In this document: piece by piece, positions 1 to 9,962 of the stretch
How the letters are laid out: every line of letters starts with the position of its first letter
Position numbering within the stretch: the stretch's first letter is position 1
Origin: Triangularia verruculosa
Taxonomy: Eukaryota; Ascomycota; Sordariomycetes; Sordariales; Podosporaceae
Direction of reading: 5' to 3'
DNA: 64,000 bases
Assembly (NCBI GenBank): GCA_033296885.1
Contig: MU863933.1
Location: 1 to 64,000, forward strand
The notes under the pieces: model-generated
Databases searched by the model: none
What the model was told of the DNA's origin: nothing
What the model saw: only the letters and a program-made list of their open reading frames with translations
Made by a program: the position numbers and the translations under genes

Positions 1-56
1 AGTTTTAATAGTTTGAATTTGGTTTCCCCCCTTCCCCTGCACCCATAAAATTAACT

Positions 57-106
<50 letters not shown>

Positions 107-294
107 GCCCAAGCACAAGTCCTAACCAACCCTGGAAAGTAGTGCAAACCGAAAAGAAAAAACAAGACGAGCCCCTGTTGTTCATACACTTATACATTCC
201 GCAAAGATGAAAGCCCGCCCCTGCAAGGCCACACAGCCCTGTACCTGTCCACAAACTTCCTGTTCTCTTCTTGCCACAACCTCAATTGCTCCTC
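1..294. other. 3' flank of the NASP-like gene, with an A41 run
   Basis: No gene is seen here. The segment is the downstream flank of the minus-strand histone chaperone gene and probably holds its 3' UTR. It contains a T run immediately followed by about 41 consecutive A residues (64-104), which on the transcribed strand reads as a long T run. The rest is ordinary low-complexity flank. Confidence 0.7.
64..104. repeat. Homopolymer A run, about 41 nt
   Basis: An uninterrupted run of about 41 A follows a T run at 54-63. It lies about 190 nt downstream of the NASP-like stop codon. Homopolymers of this length are prone to polymerase slippage and sequencing error, so the exact length should not be trusted. 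Confidence 0.9.
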
Positions 295-1787
295 CTAGTT
301 AGCCGCTTCCGCCGCCGCCGCCGCACCCAGCAAGTCCTCCGACTTGGCCCTTTTCGCCTCAGGCTGTTCCTGCTCCTTGACCTCCTCCACCGCAACGCTC
401 TCATCCGCCTTCCTCTTCTTCCTCACCAAACCCGTCAAATCGTTGGCATTCTTCTTGACCTCTTCCGATACCGAACCAAGCACAAGATCGTCCGCCTTTT
501 GCTTCTCCATCTCTGATCGAGAGGGCAGCCCAAGCGCAGAGTTGATATCGATCGGCGGGGCGCGGAGGTCCTTGAGCCGCTGCTCCATGTCGGCAATCAT
601 CTCCTTCACGTTGGCGATCTCTTCCCGGGTCGAGTCGTTCTCCTCGGGGTTGTGGAGGGTGGCGAGTTCGACTTCTTTGTTTTGGAGCTTGAGCTTGGTG
701 GACTTGATGGCCTGCTCGAGCGAGGCGGCCGCCTCGTCGCGGAGCTTCTGGTCGACTTCGCCGGATTGGTTGTCCGAAGCCTGGTTGTTGTCGTCGTCTT
801 CCGAGGGCTTGGTGACCGAGGCGAACTCGAGCGCGAGGGAGACCTTGAAGTGGGCTTCGGCAATGATCTCGGATTCAAAAGGGTAGAGCTCTTCCTTGTA
901 TTTGAGGGCGGCCTTTGCGTCGTTAATTGCGGTGTGGTACCTAGATGAGAGAAACAAAAAAAATGTAAGCGGGCGGTGATACATGTACAGAGGCGGTGAT
1001 AAGAAGCATACTTCTCGTTTTCAAGTGAGATCTCAGCGAGAAGGTCGTGGGTATCGCCCAGGCGCTCCTTCAGGTGCCGGGTGTTGGGATTGTCGCTGCC
1101 TTCCTCGGCAGTCTCCTTGCCCTTCCCCTCTTGCCCCTCGGCCTCGGCCTGTGTCGCCTCCAGCTTCTTGATAAAAAGCAGACGCGCCAGGTCAAGAACC
1201 TCAAAGGCTGTCGCAAGATCGTCGTCCTCCTCTTCCCCTTCTCCCTCACCTTCCTCGGCCTCGTCTTCTTCGTCAGAATCGACAAAGTTCTCGTCGCCTT
1301 CAAAGTGGAACATGGGCTTCTTGATCTCAGCGCTCGACTCCTTCTCGGCCTCTTTTCCAGCGGCCTCAGCGACAACTTTCTCCACCTTCTCCTCGGCTTT
1401 CGCAGCGGAGGAAGAGCCGCCCTCGCCGTTCTTAGTGCCATTGGCAGCAGCCTTCTTCTTGGGGGCCTTGGGCTTGGCCTGATTCTTAGTCTGTGGCGCA
1501 CTACCGCCCAACACATCGCTCTTGCTTTGGCCGACCTTGAAGAGGGTGCGCCCGTAGAGATAGAGGATCTCGGCGTTGTCGGGGCTCATCTCGCCATTCA
1601 TCTCGGCCTGCATCTCGGCCGCGCGGGCGTACTGCTCGGCGGCATCTTCGTATTTCTTTTGGGCAAAGAGAGCGGCAGCCTTTGCGGCGAGGTCCGCGAG
1701 AGAGATTTTGAGGCTTTGCTGAGCTTGCTCGGGGTCGAGCTCGAGGGGAGTTGCGGTGCCTGTCGAGGCGGCCGTGGGAGTCGCCAT
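295..1787 (-). CDS. NASP/Sim3/Hif1-family histone H3-H4 chaperone
   Basis: The spliced protein is about 473 residues. Exon 1 is 1787-1012, the intron 1011-941 (GTATGC...CTAG) and exon 2 940-295. An N-terminal TPR-like helix pair (residues about 25-75, with KYEDAAEQYARAAE) is followed by a Lys/Ala linker and a strongly acidic stretch (about 155-185, DSDEEDEAEEGEGEG). The SHNi-TPR segment after the splice junction reads KYHTAINDAKAALKYKEEL. A coiled coil (DMEQRLKDLRAPP) and a basic KKRK nuclear signal lie near the C-terminus. An acidic insert within TPRs is typical of NASP (animals), Hif1 (budding yeast) and Sim3 (fission yeast), which carry H3-H4 or CENP-A histones to chromatin. The ATG at 1787 is preferred over in-frame upstream codons because it precedes the conserved alanine-rich start. 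Family assignment is firm; whether it serves CENP-A or bulk H3 cannot be told from sequence. Confidence 0.88.
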
Positions 1788-2776
1788 TGTCGATGGTTTG
1801 GACGGTGTGATGAATGTTGGTTTGGTAGCTTTGGGATGATTGAAGCGAAAGCGGTCCAATTGATGGGTGGGAAGTAAAGAAAAAAGCGGGTGGGGTTGGT
1901 TGCGCTTAAATGACAGATTGAATATGTCGGTGTCAAGGGACAAAATCGCGAGACTGGGAGCTGTGTTGCGAATGCGATGCGATGCGAAGCTTGTGACGCG
2001 CGAAGGTCAGCCCACCAGACGCGTCTGATTGGTTAATTGCACGCTTAACGGCAATCGGGGGTCTGATTCAGTGGGGCACCCTGTAGGGCGATCAACTCTG
2101 GACTGAACCAAGCTTCGAGCACCACCAGCTTTGGAAATTATGTTGTTTTACTCTATTGCTTCGAGGTTTGCTATGCCAGCCTTTTTCACTTGAAGCCCTT
2201 TTGGTGAGAGGTGTGTGCTGCCGTTACATAGCTCGACAAATGGGCAGTGATGGGTTAGGGTTTATGACGTAGCCAGCTCTCATCCCCATGGACCCCCTCA
2301 CCTGAGGTTTTGGTGGCGTGTGGGCATCCCAACGTCACTTCATCGTAAGCCGCATGGGCTTTAATGAAGGGGTGCTGGCAAACAAAGATTCAATGAGAAG
2401 GCACGATTCTGCTGCAGGTAGATTTGATTCGCTTTGATGGGCGTGGAATTATATGGGTCTAGAATGAAATATCCATCATGAGACCCCTCGGTAGGGCGGG
2501 TTTGTCATCGCATCTCAAACTTCCATCAACCGAACACCTCCTATCGTGCCTTCCAAATTGCCGGTCATCACGGTTCAGCGTACACTTGACTCATATAGTG
2601 TGGGCAAATAGCGACCACATCATTGAGACTTGAACACTCAATTTTCTCAGAAGACCACAAACAGAAAGCGGCAATCGTTGTTTCCAAAAGGCCGTTTCGT
2701 CGTCGTTTTAGTCTGAAGACTACATTTGGGATATTTATCCATCTCATTCGAACATTCGAACAACAACAACAATAAG
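1788..2776. other. Divergent promoter region between NASP-like and PPCDC genes
   Basis: About 1 kb separates two divergently transcribed genes and should hold both promoters and 5' UTRs. A perfect 10-bp palindrome AGACGCGTCT (2017-2026) contains an MCB core, and ATTGG (CCAAT on the minus strand) lies next to it. Short GCGAT repeats occur around 1970-1990. AAC triplets directly precede the PPCDC start codon. No further gene was recognised. Confidence 0.6.
2017..2032. promoter_or_regulatory. MCB-like palindrome with adjacent CCAAT box
   Basis: AGACGCGTCT (2017-2026) is a perfect palindrome whose centre, ACGCGT (2019-2024), equals the MluI cell-cycle box bound by MBF-type factors in ascomycetes. 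ATTGG at 2028-2032 reads CCAAT on the strand of the NASP-like gene, whose start codon is about 230 nt away. G1/S expression of a histone chaperone would make sense, but the sites are inferred from motif match alone. Confidence 0.4.
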
Positions 2777-4228
2777 ATGCTGCAAGCAGTCGGAAGCGGT
2801 CACGACAACCACTTCACGAGATCCGAATCCAGCTCCCTTGGCTCTCTGGTGCAGGCCATGAAAGATGGGAAGAAACATCTTCTCCTTGCGTACGTGCCCA
2901 TCTGCCTGGGCAGTTTTGATTGTGTTGGTCCAAGAATGACTGATGTAAACCACAGGGCTTCTGGCTCAGTAGCCACCATCAAGAGTGTGTTATTTATCAT
3001 CTATTAGTGCCCTGTATGACCGCACATGAGCCTGACGATCTGTCTCACCAGTCCCTGTCATCGTGGAAGCCCTCGCGGCATTTGCAGGCGTCCTTTCGAT
3101 CCGTATTGTCCTGACAAAATGCGCTGGAGAGTTCTTGAACGGCCAAAGTAGTGAGCAGCCGACCGTCTCCTCGTTACTTCATCTGCCAAACGTTGAGGCC
3201 GTGTATTTGGATGAGGACGAATGGGGTCCGCAGCCGTGGCGCCGGGGAGCTAGTATACTACATATCGAGTTCGTGCTTGTTTCCTCCAACCTCTTCAACA
3301 TCCGTGATTCGTTTACAGTCGGCTGACAACTATGGCTATCTCTTGTTTCATGACAGACTTCGAAGATGTATGTGACCTTGTATCGCTTGAGGTGGGATGA
3401 TGTGCTAACCTAAAATAGGGGCCGACATGCTTGTTATTGCCCGTATGCACATATTCACACCACCGTTTTCCCATTCTGGTAGCTAATTTCTATTGGCAGC
3501 TCTGAGCGCAAACACACTCGCCAAGGTCAGCTATCGCACCGAGATATATTGTGGTCTCTTAACTAACTCGAAACCCAGATTGTCAACGGCATGTCCGACA
3601 ACCTTGTACGCTTTCTTTCTCACTCGATATTACCCGAATAACGCTGATGATTATGTAGCTCACATCCGTGGTACGAGCCTGGGATACCGACGGCTCCATC
3701 GACCTGAAGAAAAAGTACATCGCCGTCGCCCCAGCCATGAACTCGGTATGTTTCTTGCCACGGAACCACCAAGTCAGCGTACTAACATGTCTACAGGCCA
3801 TGTGGAGGCATCCCATCACAGCAAAACATATCCGCACATTGAGAGAGGACTGGGGTATCAAGGAGACTCTGCTGGATGCTAACGGCGCAGCAAGGCTTAT
3901 TGACGGATGGTTTCAAATTATTCCGGTGAGCAGTTCGTGATCAAAACTGAGTGAACCTGGTGGCTAACTTCATAGGTGCAGCCTATCTCCAAGTATGACA
4001 CCCATGGCAGACATTTGAGCACATATCAGATGGTTGGATATGGGGCTAACCATAGCTGATTCATAGAACCCTGGCTTGCGGCGATACAGGAGACGGTACG
4101 TCATCCCAACGTCAGACTTCAAGTTACATTTTCTAACAATACAACTCACAGGCGCCATGGCAAAGGTTGAAACGATCTGTGATATCGTCATACACAGACT
4201 GAACTTGACACGGTCGGAAGCCCATTGA
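2777..4228 (+). CDS. cab3: Phosphopantothenoylcysteine decarboxylase (coenzyme A synthesis)
   Basis: Flavoprotein that decarboxylates 4'-phosphopantothenoylcysteine to 4'-phosphopantetheine. The gene has twelve exons: 2777-2889, 2956-2984, 3052-3268, 3357-3367, 3419-3442, 3500-3525, 3579-3605, 3659-3745, 3797-3925, 3976-3992, 4067-4095 and 4152-4228. They total exactly 786 nt and give 261 residues. All introns (50-88 nt) have GT/AG ends and the reading frame closes perfectly. Diagnostic segments are HLLLAASGSVATIK (flavin-binding start), LHIELRRWADMLVIAPLSAN with the catalytic His (about 118), PAMNSAMW with the substrate-binding Asn (about 177) and LACGDTGDGAM with the catalytic Cys (about 231). 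His, Asn and Cys are all in one chain, as in plant HAL3-type homotrimers, unlike the budding-yeast arrangement in which Hal3/Vhs3 and Cab3 share them. The ATG at 2777 has a good A-rich context. The reading of exon 4 (11 nt) rests on family conservation. Confidence 0.9.
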
Positions 4229-4919
4229 GCAAGACGGTGTTGACAACGGGGGGATCGTATCAGCGTGTTATGAAGCCACATGAGGAGTTGTACTGTTGCA
4301 GGGTTTTTGTCTTGGGGACAGGAAAATGGAACCATCATATCGCTAAAATGAACAAAATCTTGCATTTCTGTACCCATTGCTATGTTTACATGAAAGCTTT
4401 GCCGAGCCAAATTAGAAAGGCACTAGATAACCGTTCACATAACATCTCGTGCATTTCGGTGTACAACGCCAAGCATCTCTTGAAGTAATATTACAATCAA
4501 TGTCAAGTCAAAAGTAATAATGCAATGTAATGATCCTCATGGATCAAAATAGTGTAAAGTAAAGCTAGGTACTTGAATCTCCTCTTCTTTCCCCATAACG
4601 TATTTGGTTTTCCCGTTCGCTATAGTAGATACAATGCTTCACTCCCCATTCGGAGCACACACGCGACAACGCCCCCTCCTATTCTTCCCCCCTTTCCTTT
4701 TCTCATGACTCTCCTTCCACTAGAGCCTCGCAAAAGCTTTCGCCGATCTTTATGATAACAGCAATCAAAAATGACTTTGTGTAATGCAGATGCAATGCCA
4801 TGCCCCAATAAACACCCACAATCACCATAAAAAAAAACTCCTCTCTCCCGTTCCTCAAAAACCTGCGCCAGTAACTTCAAGGCAAAAAAGGAAAATTTTG
4901 TTGGAATGTTGATTTCATC
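4229..4919. other. Convergent intergenic region, PPCDC to PNUTS-like gene
   Basis: About 690 nt lie between the stop codons of two convergent genes. The segment is AT-rich with A-rich stretches (for example around 4830) suited to 3' end formation of both transcripts. No gene, tRNA or repeat was recognised. Confidence 0.6.
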
Positions 4920-7900
4920 TCAGTCGTGGCGGAAGGTGCATTTATCCCCCTTAGCACAGGTGCCCTTAGCGTAGAATGCGCACTGTTTGGTGCCAATCAA
5001 CCGGGTGTTGATATTGCGGAGGTGATCGGGGACATCGTCCTTGTTATTGCTGTTGTCTCTGTCCCGGTCGTGATGACCGCCACCACCACCGCCGCCACCG
5101 CCGTGCTTCTTGTGCTTCTTGTTGCGACGGCCGCCGCCGCCATCCCGGCCATTGTCCCAGTCACGATCGCGGTCGCGGCCATAATTGCCATTGTTGTTGT
5201 TGTTGTTGTCACGACCGGTGTTGTTGGCAGGAGGGGGAACGTAGCCTTCGTCGTCGTACATGGAGGCGGAGAAGTCGGCTCCTGGGCGGGTTTGGTTGGG
5301 CTGGCTGTAGGAGCGGGATTCGTAACCGCCCTGGTGTTGCTGTTGCTGTTGACCGTAGCTTGATTGGGCTTCGTAGGCAGGCTGAGAGGCAGCTCCAAAC
5401 GCGGAAGTCGGGGCCATCGCTGGTGTTGTTTTCGTGGCGCCAGCTTGGCTCTGAGCCCACTTCATCAGGTCGGCGATATACTGAGCATTCTGTGGCTGGT
5501 TGTTGGCGGTGATGGCAGCCATGATGGCCTGCATTTCGGGACCTTGAGATTGGTTGTTGGCAGCAAGAGCAGCAACAACAGCTTGGAGTTGGGCAGTTTG
5601 ATCAACAGCACCATACTGGGGCTGAGTAGCCGTCTGAGGAGCGGCGGCTTGACCACCAAGTTGGGCGAGGAGGGCGGCGACATCTGGCGCCTGCTGCTGC
5701 TGTGGTTGACCAGAGGCAGGAAAAGATTGGGCTGCCTGTGGCTGCGCCGTTCCTTGTTGCTGCCCATACCAGGCCTGTTGTTGTTGAGCTTGCTGCTGAT
5801 AGTACTGGGCCCATTGCGCAGAGTAATCCGGCGTTGGCACTGCACTTTGGGCCGGGGTGGGAGCTGTAAGCTGTGCAGAAACTGAAGCTTGAACCGGAAC
5901 CGCGCCCACCGCAACAATAGGCTGGACAGGGGCAGGGGATGTCACTTGTGCTTTCTGGGCGGCGACGGCAGCAGAATTTGTCTTCGCCATAATAGCCAGA
6001 GTTCTGAGCACTACCTCGAGTTGTTCCTCGGGGGATTTGGTCGAGTCGGGAGCCGGGAGGGGGTTTGGGTCTCTCCAGTTCTTGAGGCGATCTGAAGTGA
6101 GGACTTCGTAGTTTCTTTGGTCACGACTAGCAGCAGTGGCCGGGTTGTAGAAGGTAGCGGGATCCTGCTGGGGCGTTTTGCCCTTTGACTGTGCTCTTTC
6201 GACTTGAGCCTTGCTTTCTAGACGGCCCAGAGCGAAACGAGAGGCCTGGCGGGTGCCGAATTTTCTGCACTCGTCAGCTCGCAGCCTGATTTCGTCGTAC
6301 TTTGGATTGCTGAGAGGAAGGTGCAACTCTGGGCCTATACTGCCAAGACTGGGCTCGTATTGCGGCGAACGCGGGGTTGGTGGTATGTCGTTGAGATGGT
6401 TATAGATCACCACCAGTTCGTTCCGATCGTGCTCGCGAATGAAGCGTTGTTCCTCTGTCTCAAACGTCTTGAGCCCACCGCGCGTCTCAAAGGACTCGGC
6501 GCGCTTCTCGGCGGGAATATGGGCAAAGTCGATGGCGGCGGGTGCCTCCCAGTCGCGGTCCTCAATCTCATGCGCTCTGATACCAAGTTTACTGTTGACC
6601 TTGCGGAAGCTCTCTGCTTCGTCGTACTTGTTGACGCCGCCGGCCATCTTGGCATTGTTGTCGATTTCTTCGGGCTCGCGTGCAAACTCGCGGATTTGAA
6701 CAAGGCTATCGCCAGGTTTGAACGTGACTTTGAGTCTCAATGCCCGTCGCTCCTCCTTCCGCAGACGTCGCTTGCGCTCCTCAGGCGTCTCGTTCAATGG
6801 GATCTCGGGGGCGGCTTTCGTGGGCAAAACCGGCGTGTTGACTTTCTTGGGCTGATGAATCTCATCCATCAAAGCAGAAAAGGCTGATCGAGACGACGAA
6901 GTCTCCTTGGGAGCTTCGGCAGGCTTGGGCTTGGTAACCTTGGCAGCCGGGGCCTTGGACTCGACAGGTTTAACGACGGTCCTCGGTGGCTCAGGTTTGG
7001 CTAGCGCAGGTTTGGCAAGTGGGCGGGTCTTCCCAGGAAGAAGCAGAGCAGATCGTGATTTGGGCTGAGAAGCTGGCGCTGCGGCAGAAGAAACAGCAGC
7101 TGTGGAAGGCTTGGAGATGACAGTCTTGTTGGAGGGAGCCAGTTTACTACCGGACAACACTGATGGAGCTGACTTTGTACCAGCACTAGACGAAGTGCTG
7201 TTTTCAGTGGCAGCCTTCTTGGAAGAGCGCGACTCGGCCACAGCATCATCCTCGCGCGACCGCTTCACTCCAGTAGGCAGCGAGGTCGACGGTGCCTTCT
7301 TCTTCACCTCAGTATTATCAGTCCCCATTGTCTTAGATGACATGATTGTAGGCAACTTTTTGCTGTCGGTTGCGGGCTTGGCCGTTTTAGAAGTCGATGT
7401 TGTAGGAACAACCTTTTTGGAGTCGCTGCCCAGAGTTGCTGATGTCGCTCTTGAGTTGGCTGGAGCCGCAGCCCCCTTCACCAATTTCTTAACGTCCTTT
7501 TGTTTTGATACCCCACTACTCTTTGCACCAGTGGCATGTGCGTCAGAGTCGGCACTGCTCTCGGTGTCGCTCGATTCACTTTTGTTGCTCTCTGCAATTT
7601 CGAAAATCCGAGCAACTAGTGCTTTTGTCTCATCATCGCCCTTCTTCTCCACGACACCTTTGATTTGCTTCATCTTCGCCATAGCAGGCATCTTCATTGT
7701 CATCGTGGTAAACCTGGTAAAAAGCTTCAAGATGGCTTTGGTCAGTGGAGAATCCAATTCACTGGCATTGATGAACTTGATGATCAAGTTGCACAACACC
7801 ACGGCCAGGTACGCCTTCTCCGCAGTCCCAATCAACTCTGCCAGCACCTGATCATGACCATAGGTGAGTCCTGCAACAATAGCCTGTTCGAGCCTGGACT

Positions 7901-9962
7901 TCAACGCTGCCGGATCCCTAGTCTCGGTCTGTGGCTGGCTCTTCATTTTGTTCAGCGTGTCTCTCAGTGAGGACGCGATTTCAAGCAGATATTGATGGTA
8001 CTCGTTATTAACCTTTTCAAACAGCGTCTTATTCACGAGATGGTCAGGATGAAGCCGAATCTTCTCAACCGCATTGATGGCCGTTTTCTTCGGCTCGGGT
8101 GGCGGAGCTGGCAAAGAGGCCTGGAAACAGTAACATGGTCAGTAAACACCGAGATCAAAAACAAGCTGAATAACAGGTCTTCTTACACTAGGTCCCATAT
8201 GCTCTTTCAGCACTTTCTTCATCCAGTCAAGCGGCATTTCGTTACCCGCCCTGTTCATCTCCACGTCCAACCGAGTATCTGCTTGATACCGGTCTTCATC
8301 GGTCTTCGCATTTTTATAACCATCCCCATGGTTGGCAAGACTCTCGGCCATGATCCAACCGCGGGGAATCTCAGGGAAGAGCGGGGCCTTCCCAGGTCTA
8401 GCCGTGAGGGTCACATATCGTTTCGTTGGAGCGCTCTTCTTCAACTTAACCGGCGCCGAGCTGATGATGAGATTTGGAACACCAGGGAACTTGAGCTGCT
8501 CTTGATTACGAGCCGACTCGAGGAGCTTGGCATCTTCAAAATTGATTGTACAAGCTGGCGTCACAGGTTCGAGATTACGCGGCCACGGTTGTACCGGAAC
8601 TGGTGACTGGAATGGCAACGGCTGGGACTGAGCCGGTAAAGAAGAGCTTGATAGCCCAGGCCCGACAGAAATTATTCTGGCTTTCTTAGCTGCAATAACG
8701 GGAGCAGGCTGGGCATCAAACGGTCGTTTCTGGCCGGAGATGGTGCTGAGCTGAGGAGATGGCGCCTGCTGGACTACAAACTGATGTTGCTGCTGCTGTT
8801 GTTGCAGTTGGTGGTGAGGCACAACCTGTTGCGGTGGATGGGGGGAGTACGCGACAACCGGTTGATTTGATGGCTGCTGAGTGGGCACGGGCTGGGACAA
8901 TTTGGCAGGAGCATTTTGCTGTTGTTGGGTACGCTCGACCTGCTTAGGAAATGCACCTTGCTGAGCTGCCTGTTGGGACACTTGCTGGGGCATCTGCTGT
9001 GATCCATGCGGCGATATCTGTCGAGACATCTGATGATGCACCTGCTGAGCCATTTGCTGTGGCATTTGCTGAGGGCGCTGAACTTGCTGCGCCATTTGGT
9101 GTACCATGGCCTTCTGCGCTGGCTGAGGCTGCGGTGATACATGAGGGCTACCAACACCAGACACTGGCAGCTGGCCAATAGGTAATTGCTGTTGCTGTGG
9201 TTGCCCATTGTTACCCACAGCAAACTGAGGATGAACGGACCTAGAATTCGCAGGTTGATGCTGCTGTTGGATCGAAGGATGATGCTGCTGACGGTGTACA
9301 GGGACCTCTGTTTGATATTGCGCAACGGAGTTTCGTGTGGAGGCATATGGAGAAGGGGAGCCGGTTTGAACCGGCGGAGTAAGAGAGGCAGCCTGAGATA
9401 CAGCCAGTGGATTCTCATATTGGTTACCAGAGGCATAGCCGGCTTGCATTTGTCCCTGCCATGAGGGCATCGAACTTTGAGAATAAGAACTCTGGGTGGG
9501 CTCCGGTGTGTTTAGTAGGCTGTGGGGGGCCTCTTGATTGCCCGCGCCATGGAGATGGGAGGTGAAGTTATTATTTTGCGGGATGTTGAGAGCGAAACGG
9601 CTGTTGGTGGTTGGGTTCGCCTCTGGAGCATGAGTTTGGTGCTGCTCTTGGTAGAATGACGGATCAATGGCTGAATCCTGGCTGTATTGCGCTGGTGTTT
9701 GACTGGGGTTCGACCACAGGTTTCCCTGATCATGTTGAGGAAGATAACCATCAAAATCTCGAAACTCAGAAGCACTAGAAAGCTGGGGATGTATTGGCGC
9801 CGAACCGAGAAACTCGGGGTTTTGGAAGCCGTGATCACCTCCATTTGGTTGATCAAAGCCCAGGTTGGAGCTCATGAATTGATTATCCCAAGAGTCATTG
9901 GCCATGAAGGCATTTGGGTCCCAGCCCGGCATGCCACTGTCGTGGCCATGGTCCTGATCCAT
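4920..9962 (-). CDS. ppn1: PNUTS/Ppn1-like PP1-targeting protein with TFIIS-N-like and CCCH domains
   Basis: Exon 1 is 9962-8187, the intron 8186-8121 (GTAAGA...CCAG) and exon 2 8120-4920, giving about 1658 residues. The first 430 residues are Gln-rich and disordered. Next is a conserved fungal block around residues 490-592 (KRYVTLTARPGKAPLFPEIP), then a helical region (about 600-775) that resembles the TFIIS N-terminal/LW fold. A long Ser/Lys linker leads to LKVTFKPGD at about 1055-1063. KVTF fits the RVxF docking site for protein phosphatase 1. A second Gln/Ala-rich region (about 1360-1560), an Asn/Gly/His tract and a terminal CCCH finger (CAFYAKGTCAKGDKCTFRH) close the protein. The same order (TFIIS-N, RVxF, CCCH) is found in animal PNUTS and matches fission-yeast Ppn1 of the cleavage and polyadenylation factor. 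A role in PP1-dependent transcription termination is inference by domain order. Confidence 0.65.
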
